From NCBI GenBank assembly GCA_032622095.1, contig CP136067.1:41585549-41649548 (forward strand): a DNA stretch of 64,000 nucleotides, read 5' to 3'. Source of the stretch: Siphonodentalium dalli (lineage: Eukaryota > Mollusca > Scaphopoda > Gadilida > Siphonodentaliidae). Numbering within the stretch: position 1 is the first letter of the stretch; each line of letters opens with the position of its first letter. Of the stretch, positions 47,690 through 61,031 are shown piece after piece. Position numbers and translations under genes: made by a program. The notes beneath the pieces were generated by a model. It searched no databases. It saw nothing but the letters and a program-made list of their open reading frames with translations, and was not told where the DNA came from.

Positions 47690-47902
47690 TAAATGTGGGG
47701 TTAATATTTCTAAAGTGACGTTGCCTTCATGGGTCAGCGATAGACAAGGGGGAACACAATCGATGACATATCTTTGGTCGCCAATTTCCACCAAACTTAT
47801 TGATAATTATGCCCATGATATGAGGAGTCTAATGGTGTGGATCACATATCCAAAATATGGCACCGTACGAGTCAGGGATGGGGGATGGGTACAAACATTG
47901 AT

Positions 47903-47942
<40 letters not shown>

Positions 47943-48130
47943 ATCTCCCTCATGCATGTCAAGGAATCTGATCGTGTGGTTTAAAGAAACCACAGTGGCC
48001 GTATTCGAGTCAGAGATGGAAAAGGGAGGGTCACCACAAATGAAGAACATATCGCCGATTTTCATCAATTATACATATCATCATCTCTATGCTACAACAA
48101 TGTGGGCTAGAATGTGGTCATATAGTGGTC
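47690..48130 (-). repeat. Inverted partial copy of tandem family T1
   Basis: On the minus strand it matches the 12.7-14.6 kb array: TTTGGTGGAAATTGGCGAC (complement at about 47778-47797), ATCATGGGC.TAATTAT, CACACCATTAGACTCCTCATA and CATCCCTGACTCG. About two half-units are present, interrupted by an AT run. Same family, opposite strand, 33 kb away. Confidence 0.82.
47904..47939. repeat. AT dinucleotide microsatellite
   Basis: About 17 uninterrupted AT steps inside the T1 copy. Confidence 0.97.
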
Positions 48131-50843
48131 AGGGATTGGCGATATGAGGGCACCAGAATTGATAACATATTTTACCGTCACATAATACCAGATATGTATA
48201 CATTAGATATACATGTAGGCATCCCCATGTGTCGAATGGTATGGTTCAACGTTGGCAGCGCGATGCCAGGGCCAGAATTCTACATTATAATTTGATCGAA
48301 ATAACAAAATTTGTTTTTTCTTAAATTTTCTCAAGAATTTATATTACTATTATATGTACATCTTCAAACGTTAGTTTGCATTATGGTTCACTTCTGGGTA
48401 AATAAATGTCACTTCCTGGAAACTAATGTGCTGGTAATTGTGGTAAATAATTGTTTAGATTGGGAATTTCCTGTTTCACTTTCAATTATTTTCCTATTGT
48501 TGCCTTCCTAATGTAACAGTATTTTCAAATATTAATGGGACAACATCAGAGACATCAAACAAAATCCACTCTTAGTGAAACATGGGTGAACATCTGTCAA
48601 TTAATATGCCTTAATTGGGCTTTGGGTTATATGAACAATCTTGAAACCAGCTTTCAGGTGTCAGTGCTTAAATAACAAGATGTCACCAGGTGTGATTCAG
48701 ATTTATGAGGGAATATAACTGATAGTTTCACTTTTATTCAGGTTTAGGACTGTGTGTATACACCAATTTGGGGGTGTGTGCTCTTATATAATGAATTCAT
48801 ATTCATCAGTGCATGTTTTGTGACGTAGCAGAAACAAATTATGATTGATTAATTAATAATTAATAAAAATACAGCACAAACATGGTTATATATATTATAT
48901 TCATCCACAGAAAATCTTGAAATACATTTTATGACATTGAAACATGTCACAACTTAGTGTAAATGCATCAAACATAAACTGTTCCGATCAGACAACTCAA
49001 TTGTGATATGTACCATAACAGGCAAAAGTGAAATACTTTAAATCTCAACTACTGTATGCATGAAACTTAGGAAGTACATGTATGTTCACATGCTTTCACT
49101 CACAACATAATGCTCAATGCAGCACACAAACAAATGTTCTCGTCGACTATTCACGCAAATAGTTCGAGAAACAATGCGGGAGTTGAATCAAAATGACATT
49201 TTGTCCCAAAATCTATTGCTGTAGGGGGATCAATTATCATGCTGTTGAACTGTCCAAATGGGATACGAATGGGGCATATTGCCATATGTATGTCATTCGC
49301 CATATTTGCTCCATGTTGACAGCCATCATGGACCAAAAGTTAATATTTGTTGTATTGGTATTGATCGCCCCGGCGTAATATCGACTCTCACTAACTGTCT
49401 CAATTCTGATCGCTTCCTCTTTTAAAACATTGCCAGAATACCAAAACGCAATTTGTGTTATATTTCATAGTGAGTTGTCTAAAGCCAATTGTTTGAGGTG
49501 TTAAGAGGATTTGGGACCCAACGGATAACATTATTTCTTCTCCGAAGTGATGTTTGAGCATGTTCAATGAAATGGTACCCCAAAACATGTCACAAGTTTC
49601 AAACAACAAGAACTAATATAGAAGATACAAGTAAAAATTGTCATTGTTTTAACTTTCAGTCGCATTTTGACAGCCGTGTTAACAGGGAAGTATCAATTTT
49701 ACTTTTAATATGTGACAAAATATTGTAGCATAACAAATATGTATATATGCATACTAATTCCACACGATGTTGCCTCTAAGAATAAGACAAAACTGACAAA
49801 GAGGCTATTATGAAAACACGGCAGCCTTTTGAAAGCCATCTTGGTTTTCTTAAAATGCTCAACCGCGAGCACTCCACACCCACTTGGATCTTTGTCGGCG
49901 CCACACCCTCTGCAATATTCAATAGAGCCAAAGTTTACCCGAAAAAGTTTACTTCACCCTCCCTTCTGGCTGCTGGACTATTTTAACTTACATATTTGTC
50001 ACGGCGATGCGGAATTTCATTGCCAATAAAACACATTGACAATATAACACTTTCATCTGAGAACATATTGCCGAAATCTGAAATATCACATGTGTTTCAA
50101 TCACCTAAATAACAAACCATTCTGCGATTTGTGGGGAACTGGAGACTGACGAATATATTTTTTTATTTGGTGTCCGATCTTCAAAAAAGAAAGAACAGAG
50201 AGATAGCTGTTTGTGGGTCTCAATATGACTTTGAATTTGAATGTTCTCTTATCAAGCAAGGGGACCCGTCGTTGGCACCCATATTAAAGTATTGTGGAAC
50301 ACTCCGCTTTGGAAATTGTATGGGAATAGGAAATACTCAATTTTCTCAAAGAAGTCATTCTCATATTATACCACAATGGCCATAAGAAAACGTCATTCTT
50401 ATGCATGGATTATAAGCAGTGGCTCACCTTGACGGATTGAATGCCATTTTGTTTATCGTGATTCATTTGTCCGAGTAAAGAATTAAATATTTACAACTGC
50501 GCTTACTTCAGACGTTATTTGTTTTTGAAATGGTACAATCAACGTGGTTGGAGTTCTCGGCAATACCAAATGATTGCCACATTCTTCTATATTGAATAAC
50601 GCATGAGTACTCTCATCAGGTTGTGTTGATTCTCTAAATTTACACATAGTTTTCCTTTAAAAAGTAACAATTTATATGGTTAAAAATTCAATTGAAGATT
50701 TTATTTTTATAAAGTGTTGTGCCGCCAACCCGCCCCTAACTCAGAGGATGACACTATGTCATCTTCAAAGAACACCAGTAGATAATAATAAATAAGCATA
50801 ACAAGACAGCAAATGAGCTATTTTTCAGTGCCTGCTATCTCAC
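48131..50843. other. Unassigned spacer
   Basis: AT-rich; several open frames of 60-85 codons without family features. No exon or element boundary could be supported. Confidence 0.45.
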
Positions 50844-51200
50844 TACACTCTTAGAACAATATGCACTCTGGAGTACCTACGTAGGTACTGAGCTTTGTCC
50901 CAGGGGGGAGTACCTAATTGTTGGTACTCTAGAGTACCTATATATATAGGTTCTCTGGAGTACCTATATATAGGTTCTCTGGAGTTTTCCTATTTATTAG
51001 GTTCTCTGGAGTACCTATCCAGGCATTATGCACATTCTTAAAACAATAGGTACACCAGAGGACCTACGTAGGTACTGAACTTGTCCCGTGGGGAGTTCCA
51101 AATTCTCTGTAGTACCAATTATTTAGGTACTATGCATAGTACCTAGCAATTTGGTACTTCAGATAACCAAATATATAGGTACTATGTGGAGAACTGCCCA
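50844..51200 (+). repeat. GGTACT-rich terminal block, left copy
   Basis: Starts TACACTCTTAGAACAAT and then alternates GGAGTACCTA, TAGGTACT and TATATATAGG words, with a second internal start (ACATTCTTAAAACAATAGGTAC at about 51031) and two GACCTACGTAGGTACTGA-like blocks. The opposite-orientation counterpart is at 58900-59138. Confidence 0.8.
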
Positions 51201-51429
51201 GATACCAAGCACTCGAAATTACGAAAAATAGCTGACGGCAAATTTAACAATGTGGCATGTTAGATTCCAAACGATGTTAGGGCGTTTAAACATCGAATTA
51301 AGTACAAAACCACGACCCAGGTTCTTCGAGATCATGTTATCAGTTACATGAACTCCCTTGTATAGTGCAAAATGAAATAATCCGAATTATATTACTTTAT
51401 TAGTATAGAACATTGATCGTGTTTTTGTA
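51201..51429. other. Spacer
   Basis: Nothing recognised. Confidence 0.4.
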
Positions 51430-52680
51430 CTTAATTCAAGGTGGTTAATATCTCGATTTCAGGATTTCCCTGAACTGTTTCCTTCATGTGGAGTAAAATT
51501 TGTCTGAATGACTAAACAAATCGTAAAAATTACTTAATTTGTGTGCAATAATATTAAAGTAAACATTATGAATCAAACATCTTAAAAAGGTATGGGAGAA
51601 ACACCAATCGATCTATAATAGCCCGATAAATAAAAAAAACTACCTTGCAATAAATCACAAACATTTGCGAATCGCAAACTACTTTGCAATAAATATATGC
51701 GATTTAGTGCAAATGTTTTTGATTGATCACAAAGGTTTGCGATAAATCGCAATGGTTTGTGATTTATCAGATGTATTTTTATGCGTTGGCACTAATGGGC
51801 TTGAACAGTATAAATATAAATATAAATCAGACATCTTCAACAGGTCTGGGTGAACCACCAATCGATCTATAATAGCACGGTTGGGCTAAAATATACCGAT
51901 CGGTCTTTCACAGCCACCATGCATATGGGATAAGGGGAAACTGCGATAAATCACAAATCAACTTTGCGAAAAATCACAAACACCTTTGCGATAACTCGTA
52001 AACTTGTGCGATAAATTTCAAATATCTTTACGATAACTCTCAGACTACGTACATGTACTGAGTGATTATATTTTGCGATTTATCGCAAAGATGTTTCAGA
52101 TTTGTTGCAAAGGTGTTATGACGCTAATGAACTTATGTGTAAACATTATAAATCAGACATCTTAAACAGGTCTGGTCAGTATTTCCCTGACCTGTTGCCT
52201 CCACGTTGAGTATATTTTGTCTGATTGTCTGAAATAATCGTCCAAATTTCTTAATATTTGTGTAATTAAAGTAAACAATATAAATCAGACATATTAAACA
52301 TGTCTGAGTGAACAACCTATCAATCTATAATTGCCGGGTTGGGCTAAAATAGACCGATCAGTCTTTCACAGCCAGCATGCATATGGGATAAGGGTAGCAA
52401 ACCTTTGCGATAAATCCAAAAACAACTTTGCAATAAATCACAAACCTCTTTGCGATAATTCGCAAACCTTTCCAATAAATCTCCAACATATTTACGATAA
52501 ATTGCAAACTGAGAATATTCAAAATAAACATATGTCAATATTTAAACAAACAGAATTTCAATAGTCAATAAATTTAGAGTTCCCTCTCTTACAGCAGTGA
52601 GAGATGTGCCAGGAAGACCGACCAGTCTATTTTAGCCCGACCAGTCTATTTTAGCCCGATCAGGACATTATAGTAAATCT
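51430..52680 (+). repeat. Duplicated block with GCGATAAATC repeats
   Basis: A module runs from AT.TTTCCCTGA.CTGTT.CC (51461, 52170) through AATCAGACATCTT (51823, 52150, 52283), GGGCTAAAATA.ACCGATC (51880, 52342), TCTTTCACAGCCA and CATGCATATGGGATAAGGG, then a run of degenerate TTTGCGATAAATCACAAA words in both orientations. Two to three imperfect copies are present, starts about 450-700 bp apart. A phrase with GACCAGTCTATTTTAGCCCG is repeated at 52617-52660. Not coding. Confidence 0.8.
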
Positions 52681-53439
52681 TTGGTAACTCAGACCTTTAT
52701 TTATACCATAATAAATATCGCGTAAGTAGTATGTAATTGTCATAGTTCCTAAGCTGCAGTATGTAAAGTATGTACCGGTACATGTAAATAGCGTGCGATA
52801 AGCAAAATACTCCACAATGGGGAGACCACAGTAATGAACTTTGGTTAATTAAAACTGGCACCATGTTGTTTGCAGATAGCGCTCTGTTATAAACAGCACG
52901 TGACCAACTCTATAATTCATATGGCTCAGTAGTATCTGGACATCACAAGTAGCAAGAATTTGACAGAAATTGTGAACGGTTTGCCAGATATTGGATTTAT
53001 AGGTACTGCTCCCCCGAACGCGATTTGGTAGAAAAAAATACATATTTATGATAACTAAAACACAGACATTTCTAAATGATTATAATGGGCATCTAATCAT
53101 GATTCGTGTTATGAAAACCTGACCCGTAGACACCGCGAGTGTGGTTATAGATGTCCTCAGGCTTCCAAACCCCCGTTACAACAACAACACAACATTTTAT
53201 TTATAACATGTCATTTTATATTAATATATAGCTACTTTGAGGAAATCAAGTATTTGTTCTAAACGACACATAGTATAGACTGACATATAGAGAACAAAAT
53301 CATTGTTGCTGCCATAGTGATTGTTAGAGTCCCTCTAAATTGACCAAAATATGGAAACAATTGATATTGTATTTTATATCTCATAAACTAGTCCTACCAA
53401 GGTGGAAGCTTTAGTTCAAATATGTTCTGTTTTGAGCCC
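52681..53439. other. Spacer
   Basis: AT-rich; nothing recognised. Confidence 0.4.
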
Positions 53440-56020
53440 TATTATGAGTCTTGAACACACCACGAACTGAATGAATATGCTATCAATATTAAGAATCATG
53501 CAACTGTACAAAGGACAGTTACATAAGGAAATACACAATGTTTATGGATCGGTTTGTTCCCGAAATAATGTGGCACTTTACAAAACGAGGCTGCGTGGCA
53601 AATATGAAGGCGAATTTTCTATTTTTTTCGAGAACACTATACCCCATTTAAAGACTTGAACACAATACGAACTGAAGCTATATGCTCTCTATATTAACAA
53701 AGAGTGTGATAGAAGGTAGTGCTATCGGACAATACATAATTTGTATGAGTGGCTTGTGCCTGTGTCGCTTTACACAAAGTGGATGGTAAATAAGAAAGAC
53801 GAATTTGCTACTGAAATGATTTCTGTAAATAATGACTGAGGATGTGGGCAAAGGATAGTAATATCGGAACATACATAATGTTGATGGATGGGTTGGTTGG
53901 TTCCCGAAAGCCTTTATCACTTTCCAAAATCGGATGGCAAACGCCAAAGGCGAATTTATTTTTTCGTGGGACCGCTTTATAAGCCAATTTAAACTCTTGA
54001 ACACACCATGCGCCGAATATGTATGCTTTTATTATTGACTCACATTGTAAACGAAAGGTAGTGCTATCAGGGAATATACAATTTATATAGGTAGTTTGGT
54101 TCCCAAAATCCTAGGGTACTTTACAAAAGGCGGCTGGCAAATACCAAAGTTAAATTTTCTTTGAGCACCCTACATCATTTAAAGTCTTAAACACACAAAT
54201 GGATGGATATGCTCTCAGTATTAACTGAGGTGTGGACAAATGGCAGGTACTTCAGGAATTCAGTGGGTGGGTTGATTTACGAATGTCTGGGACACTTTAC
54301 AAAATGTGGCTAGCAAAGAGAAAGGCGAATTCTCACTGTTTTTGGGTACCCATAACCATTTTAAACTCTTTAGCACACACTGAACCGAATCTATATGCTC
54401 TCGAATATTAACTGAGTGTGTGAACGAAAGCTAGTACTTTCATGTATTATATACAATTTGCATGGTGGTTTGGTTCCCGAAATCCTGGAGCACTTTACAA
54501 AAGGCGGCTGGCAAATACGAAATGTGATGTTTTTTGTTTTGAGGCCACACTATACTCCATTTGAAGTCTTGAACACACAATGAACTGAAAGGAAATGCTC
54601 CCAATATTAACTGAGTGTGTAGAGCAATGGACGCGATATCAAGAGTATAGTATATCAGGGTCTTGAATATCTGGGTCACTTTACAAAAAGCGGTTGGTGG
54701 ATGAGAAAGGCGAATACTCACTGTTTTGGAGGGCCCCATTAACCCATTTAATATCTTGATCACAGCATGAACTGAAGTTATATTATCTCATACTTAGCTG
54801 AGTGTGTGATCGGAAGGTATTGCTATCATGGAATTATTAATTGATATGGGTGATTTGTTTCCCCCGAAATCCTGGAGCACTTTACTGAAATGCGGCTGGC
54901 AAACACGAAAGGCGATTTTTTTTATGTTTTGAGGACCCCACTATCCCACTTTAAGTCTTAAACAGATGATATTCTCTCAATGTTAACTGAGGGTGTGGAC
55001 AAATTGTAGTATTATCTGGAAATACGAATCTGGGTGAGATGGTTCCCGAAAGCCTACGGCATTTTACAACAAGCGGCCGGCAAACCAAAAGGGCCCATTT
55101 CCACTGTCTCGGGGATTCCAATCCCTATTTTTAGTCTTGAACACACCACTAGCTCAAGGAATATGCTATCAATTTCACCCGAGATTGTGGCCGAATGGCT
55201 GTTCTGTCAGAAAAGATGCATTGAATGCTCTCGCGAACCAACGGTTCGCGAGAACACCCTGGCACCTTACACAAATAAGATGGCAAACGATGAAGTCGAA
55301 TTTTAAGGGACCCCTACCCCATATAAACCATTGAACATACCACGAACTCAAGGTCAAACAACTATCTGGACAAATGGATATTCTATCAAGAAATACACAA
55401 TTGTTAAAGATGGGTTGGTACCCAATAGTCAGGGACACTTTAAAAAAAGCGACTGACAAATAAATAATGCAATTTTCAATGTTTTTATTACCCCTTCCCA
55501 ATTTGAAGACTATAACACAACACGAACTGGAACGATATCCTCATTGACTGAGTGTACGGACAATGGGGAGTTAGTCGTACAAGGACGTACACACTGTATA
55601 TCGATGGATTGGGGTCAGATAGCATGAGCACTTAACGAAAAGTGGCTGGAAAATAAGAAAGGCAAATTTTTTAGGACCACCTACTTTATATAAAGTCTTG
55701 GAAGACACCACATGTTGAAATGATATGACCTCAATATTAACTGAGGGCTTGACCAAAGGTTAGTTTTTATCAGGATATACACATGTGTTGGTTCCCGAAT
55801 GTCTGCACCATGTGACACTTCACAACAAGCGGCTGGCAAATGTTCAGTTTTATGTACCCATACCCTATTTGAAGTATTGAACACATCATGTACTTATTTG
55901 ATTATGCTTTCAAAATCATCATATGTTGTGGCGACACTATGCGATATACAAGGCTGTATTGGTTTCCGACAGCATGTTACACTTTACAAAAAGCGGTTGG
56001 CAAATAACAAGAGCACGCCG
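53440..56020. repeat. Satellite array, 14 units with dimeric register
   Basis: Each unit carries TTGAACACACCACGAACTGA-like, TATTAACTGAGTGTG-like, GGTTCCCGAAA.CCT and CACTTTACAAAA.GCGGCTGG blocks. The CACTTTAC landmark falls at 53574, 53766, 53918, 54117, 54293, 54491, 54677, 54878, 55060, 55263, 55436, 55629, 55816 and 55980. Spacings are 192, 152, 199, 176, 198, 186, 201, 182, 203, 173, 193, 187 and 164. Mean is about 185, and through most of the array long and short alternate, implying a dimer of about 380 bp. Units are diverged and no open frame is shared. Confidence 0.93.
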
Positions 56021-56028
56021 TCGGGGCG

Positions 56029-56630
56029 TGGGCATAATACGCCCGTTTCTGGAGTAGAGTGGGGCAAGGTTTAATTGATTTGTTTGCAATCTTTGACTTA
56101 AGACGAAATAATAACAAAAATAAAACACAATAACTTCAAGTGTGGTATTTATTTATGACTGAAAATCCGAAGAAAAACAAATTTAAAATATGTATTTTCG
56201 GCTATTTTCAGACCAAAAAAATCCTATATCTCTGGCAAAAATGGTTGGATCGGACTCAAATTCGAACTTGACCTGCAAAATCATGTAGAGAGAACCCATA
56301 TTTGAACTTGATCTGTATACCAAATTTGGTTCAGTTCATTCGACTCAATCTAAAGTTATCATCCGGAAACCGCAAATCATGTAAATTCTAAGTGGAAAAA
56401 GGGATATAACTCAGTTAAATTCATGCGGACAAAACCCATATTTCAACTTGATCTTTATTTTGGGGTGTTAAACTAACATACAAAATTTGGTTCAGTTCAC
56501 TCAATTCAATCTAAAGTTATCATTCGAAAACCAAAAGCGGACGGACGACGGGCGGACGACGGACGGACGGACGACCCATTTACATAATACGACCGTTTTT
56601 TTCTCAAATGGGCGTATAAAACTGCATTGT
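56029..56630. mobile_element. MITE with ATAATACGCCCG ends
   Basis: The left end reads GGGCATAATACGCCCGTTT and the right end AAATGGGCGTATAAAA, an inverted match. The body has two diverged copies of a phrase including CATATTTGAACTTGATCT, CAAATTTGGTTCAGTTCA and CTCAATCTAAAGTTATCAT, then a GGACGGACGAC run (56536-56574). An internal inverted TTTACATAATACGACCG block precedes the end. The GGACGGAC-rich tail with GGGCGTATAA end is common in marine invertebrate repeats. Exact termini and target duplication not fixed. Confidence 0.75.
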
Positions 56631-57024
56631 TAACTGTTTATGTGACACATACGCAATTTTAAATCATGAAACACCACGAACTCGAGGGACGTTCTCCCAG
56701 TCTGTGGACATAGGGTAGTTCTAACATGAGGTAAATAATTTATCTAAGAGAGAGAGACTGTATGGGAAACGTTAGGATGTAATCCAGTTGGAGGTGATTG
56801 GATACAATGATATGCACATAGTTTCGTTGGAGCTAAATGGACACAGTGATACACAGATAATGTTGTTTGCGTCATTGATACGTCCGTCGCCGTGAGATTA
56901 CAGACGATCTGGTGGGGGTAAATTTCGCGCTCACCAGGGTTTCAATGTTTTTCACGAAGTTTCCACAAATGACATCGTTATGGAAATCGCTTTGTTTTCG
57001 AGATAAATGTTTGAACCCCGTCAA
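56631..57024. other. Spacer
   Basis: Nothing recognised; the upstream part of the retroelement fragment on the minus strand may extend into it. Confidence 0.4.
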
Positions 57025-57280
57025 CTATTTTAATATTTTCGCGATGACTGAGCTGCTGTGTTCCACACAAAATAGTATTTCTGATAAAATGACATTCGGT
57101 ATGGCGCATAGAATTTCAGTCCTAGGACCACTGTATTCAGGACATTCCAATAAGTAATGATGTGCTGTTTCTATTTTGCCACAATGACAGAGAGGGGACA
57201 TTTTAATGTGATTACTCAATAGATCATAGTTCAAACTACTGCATTTCAATCTTAAGCGAGAATGGAGTACTTGTGATATG
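57010..57280 (-). pseudogene. Non-LTR retroelement C-terminal fragment
   Basis: On the minus strand it reads HSRLRLKCSSLNYDLLSNHI, then SPLCHCGKIETAHHYLLECP and EYSGPRTEIL. The pattern C-x-C-G-x(4)-AxH-x-LL-x-CP-x-Y-x(2)-R is the zinc-knuckle-like tail after the RT/RNase H region of many non-LTR elements, distinct from the CR1/L2-like element at 24.5-29 kb. Nothing of the RT was found upstream, so it is an isolated remnant, probably 5' truncated. Confidence 0.78.
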
Positions 57281-58899
57281 CGACACTCACGTAACTGTAT
57301 GTAATAGTAAATAAAATGGGTTGTTTTTGTAATTTGGGGTCTGGAAGCCCTAACACGTCTTTAATCACTTAAGTAATGTCCCGAGCTCAATTTTCAGCAA
57401 ACGAGTTATGTTGGGTCCCATTATGATCAATTGGGAAATTTGGTATAGTTCTGAACAAAAATATGTAATTTTTCGACCAAAAACGTGTTTGGGGGAGGGG
57501 TAGCTAAAATCCATTATTTCGCAAATCGTTCTAACTTTCTGTTAAATTCTTTCTGAATATGCTTGGCAGATAAGGATTAAATATTTCGGCATTATGGCAA
57601 TATCCATTGAATGATAATGTTTGAAATATAATATTTTTGTGAAAAAGTGCGATTTTTCAGCAGCAAATAAATGTTTCGGCTCCAAATGGTAGGAAATCTA
57701 AATTAACCAACACTTTTTTTCATATCAGGTAGAGGTATGGTATGATATAGCAATTTTAACCCCAACAATATTGGTAAATAGGTTAGGAAATAGCCATAGG
57801 CTTCGCTGTACCAAAATCGTTAATTTCTGGAAAAAAGTCACTGGTGGGTATCGCTCATCGTCGATTTGACAATAGCCACCACCAATTCCGTTATTTTTCA
57901 CTATTATTTTCGTCAACAGTATATATTTCTCCTTTTAAAAAGTTTGTTTTAACTTGTTCTACCGTGGGTAGGGGTATCTCGAAAACTAGAGCTCCTTTTC
58001 GATTTGGCCGCTGCACTAGGACGATTAATTAGAGGATAACTGTACAGTAGAACGTTACAGTGAACAAAGTCAACTTCTAATAAAATCTTGTGACGGATTC
58101 AGTGATAATGTGTGTCCCAGACTTGGATCCGTGTCTCAGAGATTATCCGTCACTCCATAAATATATCACAGCGTCATCGGCGTTTCGATCAAAAGAATAG
58201 CAGACTCTGTAACTGGCGATATATTATGGCGACACGGTTCTCAAAAAAAATGAAGAATATTATCCATCGTCCTTTGTACAGGTACTTGTATGTTGTAGCC
58301 ATCAAACTTGTGACTGACTCATGAGTCATGACTGATCTGTGACGTCATACTTCTGACTAATTTCTACATTGTTGTATGTCTCGTAATCCTAGTCATCAGT
58401 GGTTGACTCTTGTGAGTTAACTGGTTAATTGGGCAGTTTTTAATTTTGTGAAACTTAAGAATCTGTCTTTTGAAATTCACAATACTGTCGTGCGTGTCAA
58501 GTGTAACCCCACTGCAGTCAATGGCTTAGTGTGTTGCTGTTTGAATTTGGTCTGTCTCAGTTCACTGAAAATTGCTGCTCTCTTGCAGAGGAAAATATCA
58601 GTGATTAGCGCCCGTTAATTTTCGGATGAACGGAACATCTTGTCCCGTTCATATACAAATATAATCCACACAGTGCTAACAATATTCCAGGTTATTAAGA
58701 AGCAGGTTAGGTCCAATTTCACACAACAAAATATGTTGATAAATTTCCGAGAAGTTCACTTCCGTATTCTTAAATACCTCCAGCCAGAGAACAGCGTACC
58801 TAATTGGGCACACGCTACATCATGTAAGCCGAGGCCGAGAGCGATTCCAACATAAATTGTGTAAGCCTGCTATTAGTTTGTGTCTTCCGTCCATTTTTA
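57281..58899. other. Unassigned spacer
   Basis: No gene or element recognised. Open frames of 60-70 codons at 57.7-58.9 kb show no family features. Confidence 0.45.
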
Positions 58900-59138
58900 T
58901 ATACTGTAAAAAAAACAATCGCCTCAAGTGGCCGGACGCCATGTTTTCGCGAATTGTATCGTGCATCACGTGAGGCAATATCGTGGGTCACCATTTGGTT
59001 CCGAGATATGCTAATACCAAATGCTTAGGTATTATATCAGTATATAGAACCTAATCCTTCTCGGTACCTATTGCTTAGGTACTAAAACATATAGGTACTA
59101 TGAAGGACCTATACGGATTGTTATATCTAAGAGTGTAT
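58900..59138 (-). repeat. GGTACT-rich terminal block, right copy
   Basis: Read on the minus strand from 59138 it starts TACACTCTTAGATATAACAA, followed by TAGTACCTATATG, TAGTACCTAAGCAATAGGTA and TAATACCTAAGCATTTGGTA. Same texture and same start as the block at 50844, opposite orientation. Confidence 0.78.
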
Positions 59139-60386
59139 GAATCCAGTCCCCATTTAAATATTACTTCTGGGAAGATATAGGTGTTTAATTGACATCTGTC
59201 ACGATTTTTCGAGGTTGTAGACAAAATTCCCTTAAAACGAATATATTCAATATCCGCCGTTTGAAATGTCCGATATTAGTTATAGGAGAGCCCATTGGTC
59301 TAACAGACTGCTGATATCTTGACGCACATGTCGGTAGACATAGCGAAAATGTCTCTTAACTGCTACGATGGATTAAGAAACCGCATTGAACATACAAGAA
59401 TATACTGGTAACCGTCCAGTCAGTATGCGAACTTTCTGTAACTTGAACGTATGGAATTAACTTCAATGAAGAGTTCTATACAGTTTTATTTAGAAAAACA
59501 TTTCTTTCACCATTCACTGGGAAAACTGACATTGCTATCGTAGTCCTTGGTTCAGATTCATGGCAATTGCAATCTGTTAAACATGATTCTTTTTTAGCAG
59601 TAACTATTTACTGACAACTGTAAAAAAAAAATTGCGCCATTACTATTGGCTTTCATTTTGTCGATATTTGAAGGGCGATGCTCACCAACAGAGACGACAC
59701 CTTCTTAATCGTTCAGACACGATTCTTCTTCTTGTCACTAATTTTGAGACCATCGTCGAAAAAGCGGCAGAACTTTCCCAACTTTATTCGTTTCAAGTTG
59801 GTTCTTCGTGCTCTATCTAATCTTATATAAACGTCTCGTGTATGTGTTAAACTACTAAACGACTTTGAGATGAAAGCTTTGAAAGGCTCAATGACCCCCA
59901 CATAAAACTTTTATAAGGGCGAGTCAAAAAACAGTGTAATGGCTTTCTGTGCCAAAAAACATTCTGAGGTGGGATACTGGTTAACCCTTCCTGGTTCGTA
60001 AATTACTGCGATTTCGACAAAATGTCGCATTCGGTCGGAAGCGGGTGAGTTGATTTAAACGCCAAGGGGGTAATTCTATAAAGTGTTTGTCAGGTAAGGT
60101 AGTTTTCGTAAGAAAATCAAATTACTCGTGCAAATATTGTACAGTGGTCAAATTGAGTTTACATATCATTAAAAAGCTCTCTATAATATGGCATTTATGC
60201 AGGTTGCTAATTATAGTTATTTTGTCTTTGTTTATTGCTGCTTGGTTAATTCCATCTTTAATTATCCTATTTCATCTGAGACAAACATGCAGTACAGTCA
60301 TTGCCATGCTGGAATATCCGGTAGTCAGTAGGCCTACACGCATGCAGGTATGATGAGTGCCGGGGCATACCTGATATACAAATGGC
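59139..60386. other. Unassigned spacer
   Basis: AT-rich. A plus-strand frame at 60087-60353 has a hydrophobic stretch but no other support (see rejected items). Confidence 0.45.
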
Positions 60387-60394
60387 AATTTAAA

Positions 60395-61023
60395 CACCTG
60401 ATACAGACCAATGTTACTCTGTAGTAATACAAAACTAATAGTTAAAATTCCTCAGTGATAAAGGGTATGTGGCATGCCACGCCAGCCGTTGAGGCATGCC
60501 AATATCCCATAATATGTCAAATATAGCGAATTATCGAAATATGAAATACCACGAAAAAGCGAAATAGGAAAATACAGCGAAATTGCGGAATAAAAAATGC
60601 ATCGAAATGACGAAATAGCGCGAATTATGAAATAAGAAATTATTTTTATTAACTAAATAACGGAGATATTTGAAGAAGTGTTTTTGACGAAATAACTGAA
60701 CGGGCATATTTGGAGAAGTTTTTTTTTAAAGAGCGTACCCCAAACCTCCCCCAAACCCACCCACCCAAGAGAAGAATTTTACTTATATTTCACCACAGTT
60801 GATCTATTGTGGTGTTGTTATTTCTAATACAAATCGGCGTTATTTCGTAAATATACATTCTTTATAGAGTTATTACCCTGTGGCAATGTTACGATTTTAG
60901 CTTGTCAAAGAACATGTGGCATGCCTCAACGGCTGGCGTGGCATGCTACATACCCTATATCACTGAGGAATTTTAACTAATAGTTTTGTATTACTACAGA
61001 GTAACATTGGTCTGTATCAGGTG
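60395..61023. mobile_element. Long-TIR foldback element with 8-bp TSD
   Basis: AATTTAAA flanks both sides (60387-60394, 61024-61031), a perfect 8-bp target duplication. The ends CACCTGATACAGACCAATGT and its complement begin inverted repeats of about 106-113 bp that are nearly identical, including GGCATGCCACGCCAGCCGTT and its complement, so the element is young. The 410-bp centre contains a decayed array of GCGAAATA-type words (60530-60640). The 8-bp duplication fits hAT-like insertion, but the ends do not match the usual hAT consensus. Confidence 0.92.
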
Positions 61024-61031
61024 AATTTAAA

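Noticed and set aside
60087-60353. 88-codon frame with a hydrophobic segment, possible membrane protein or exon
   Set aside because: No homology pattern, no upstream exon, AT-rich surroundings that favour chance hydrophobic runs.
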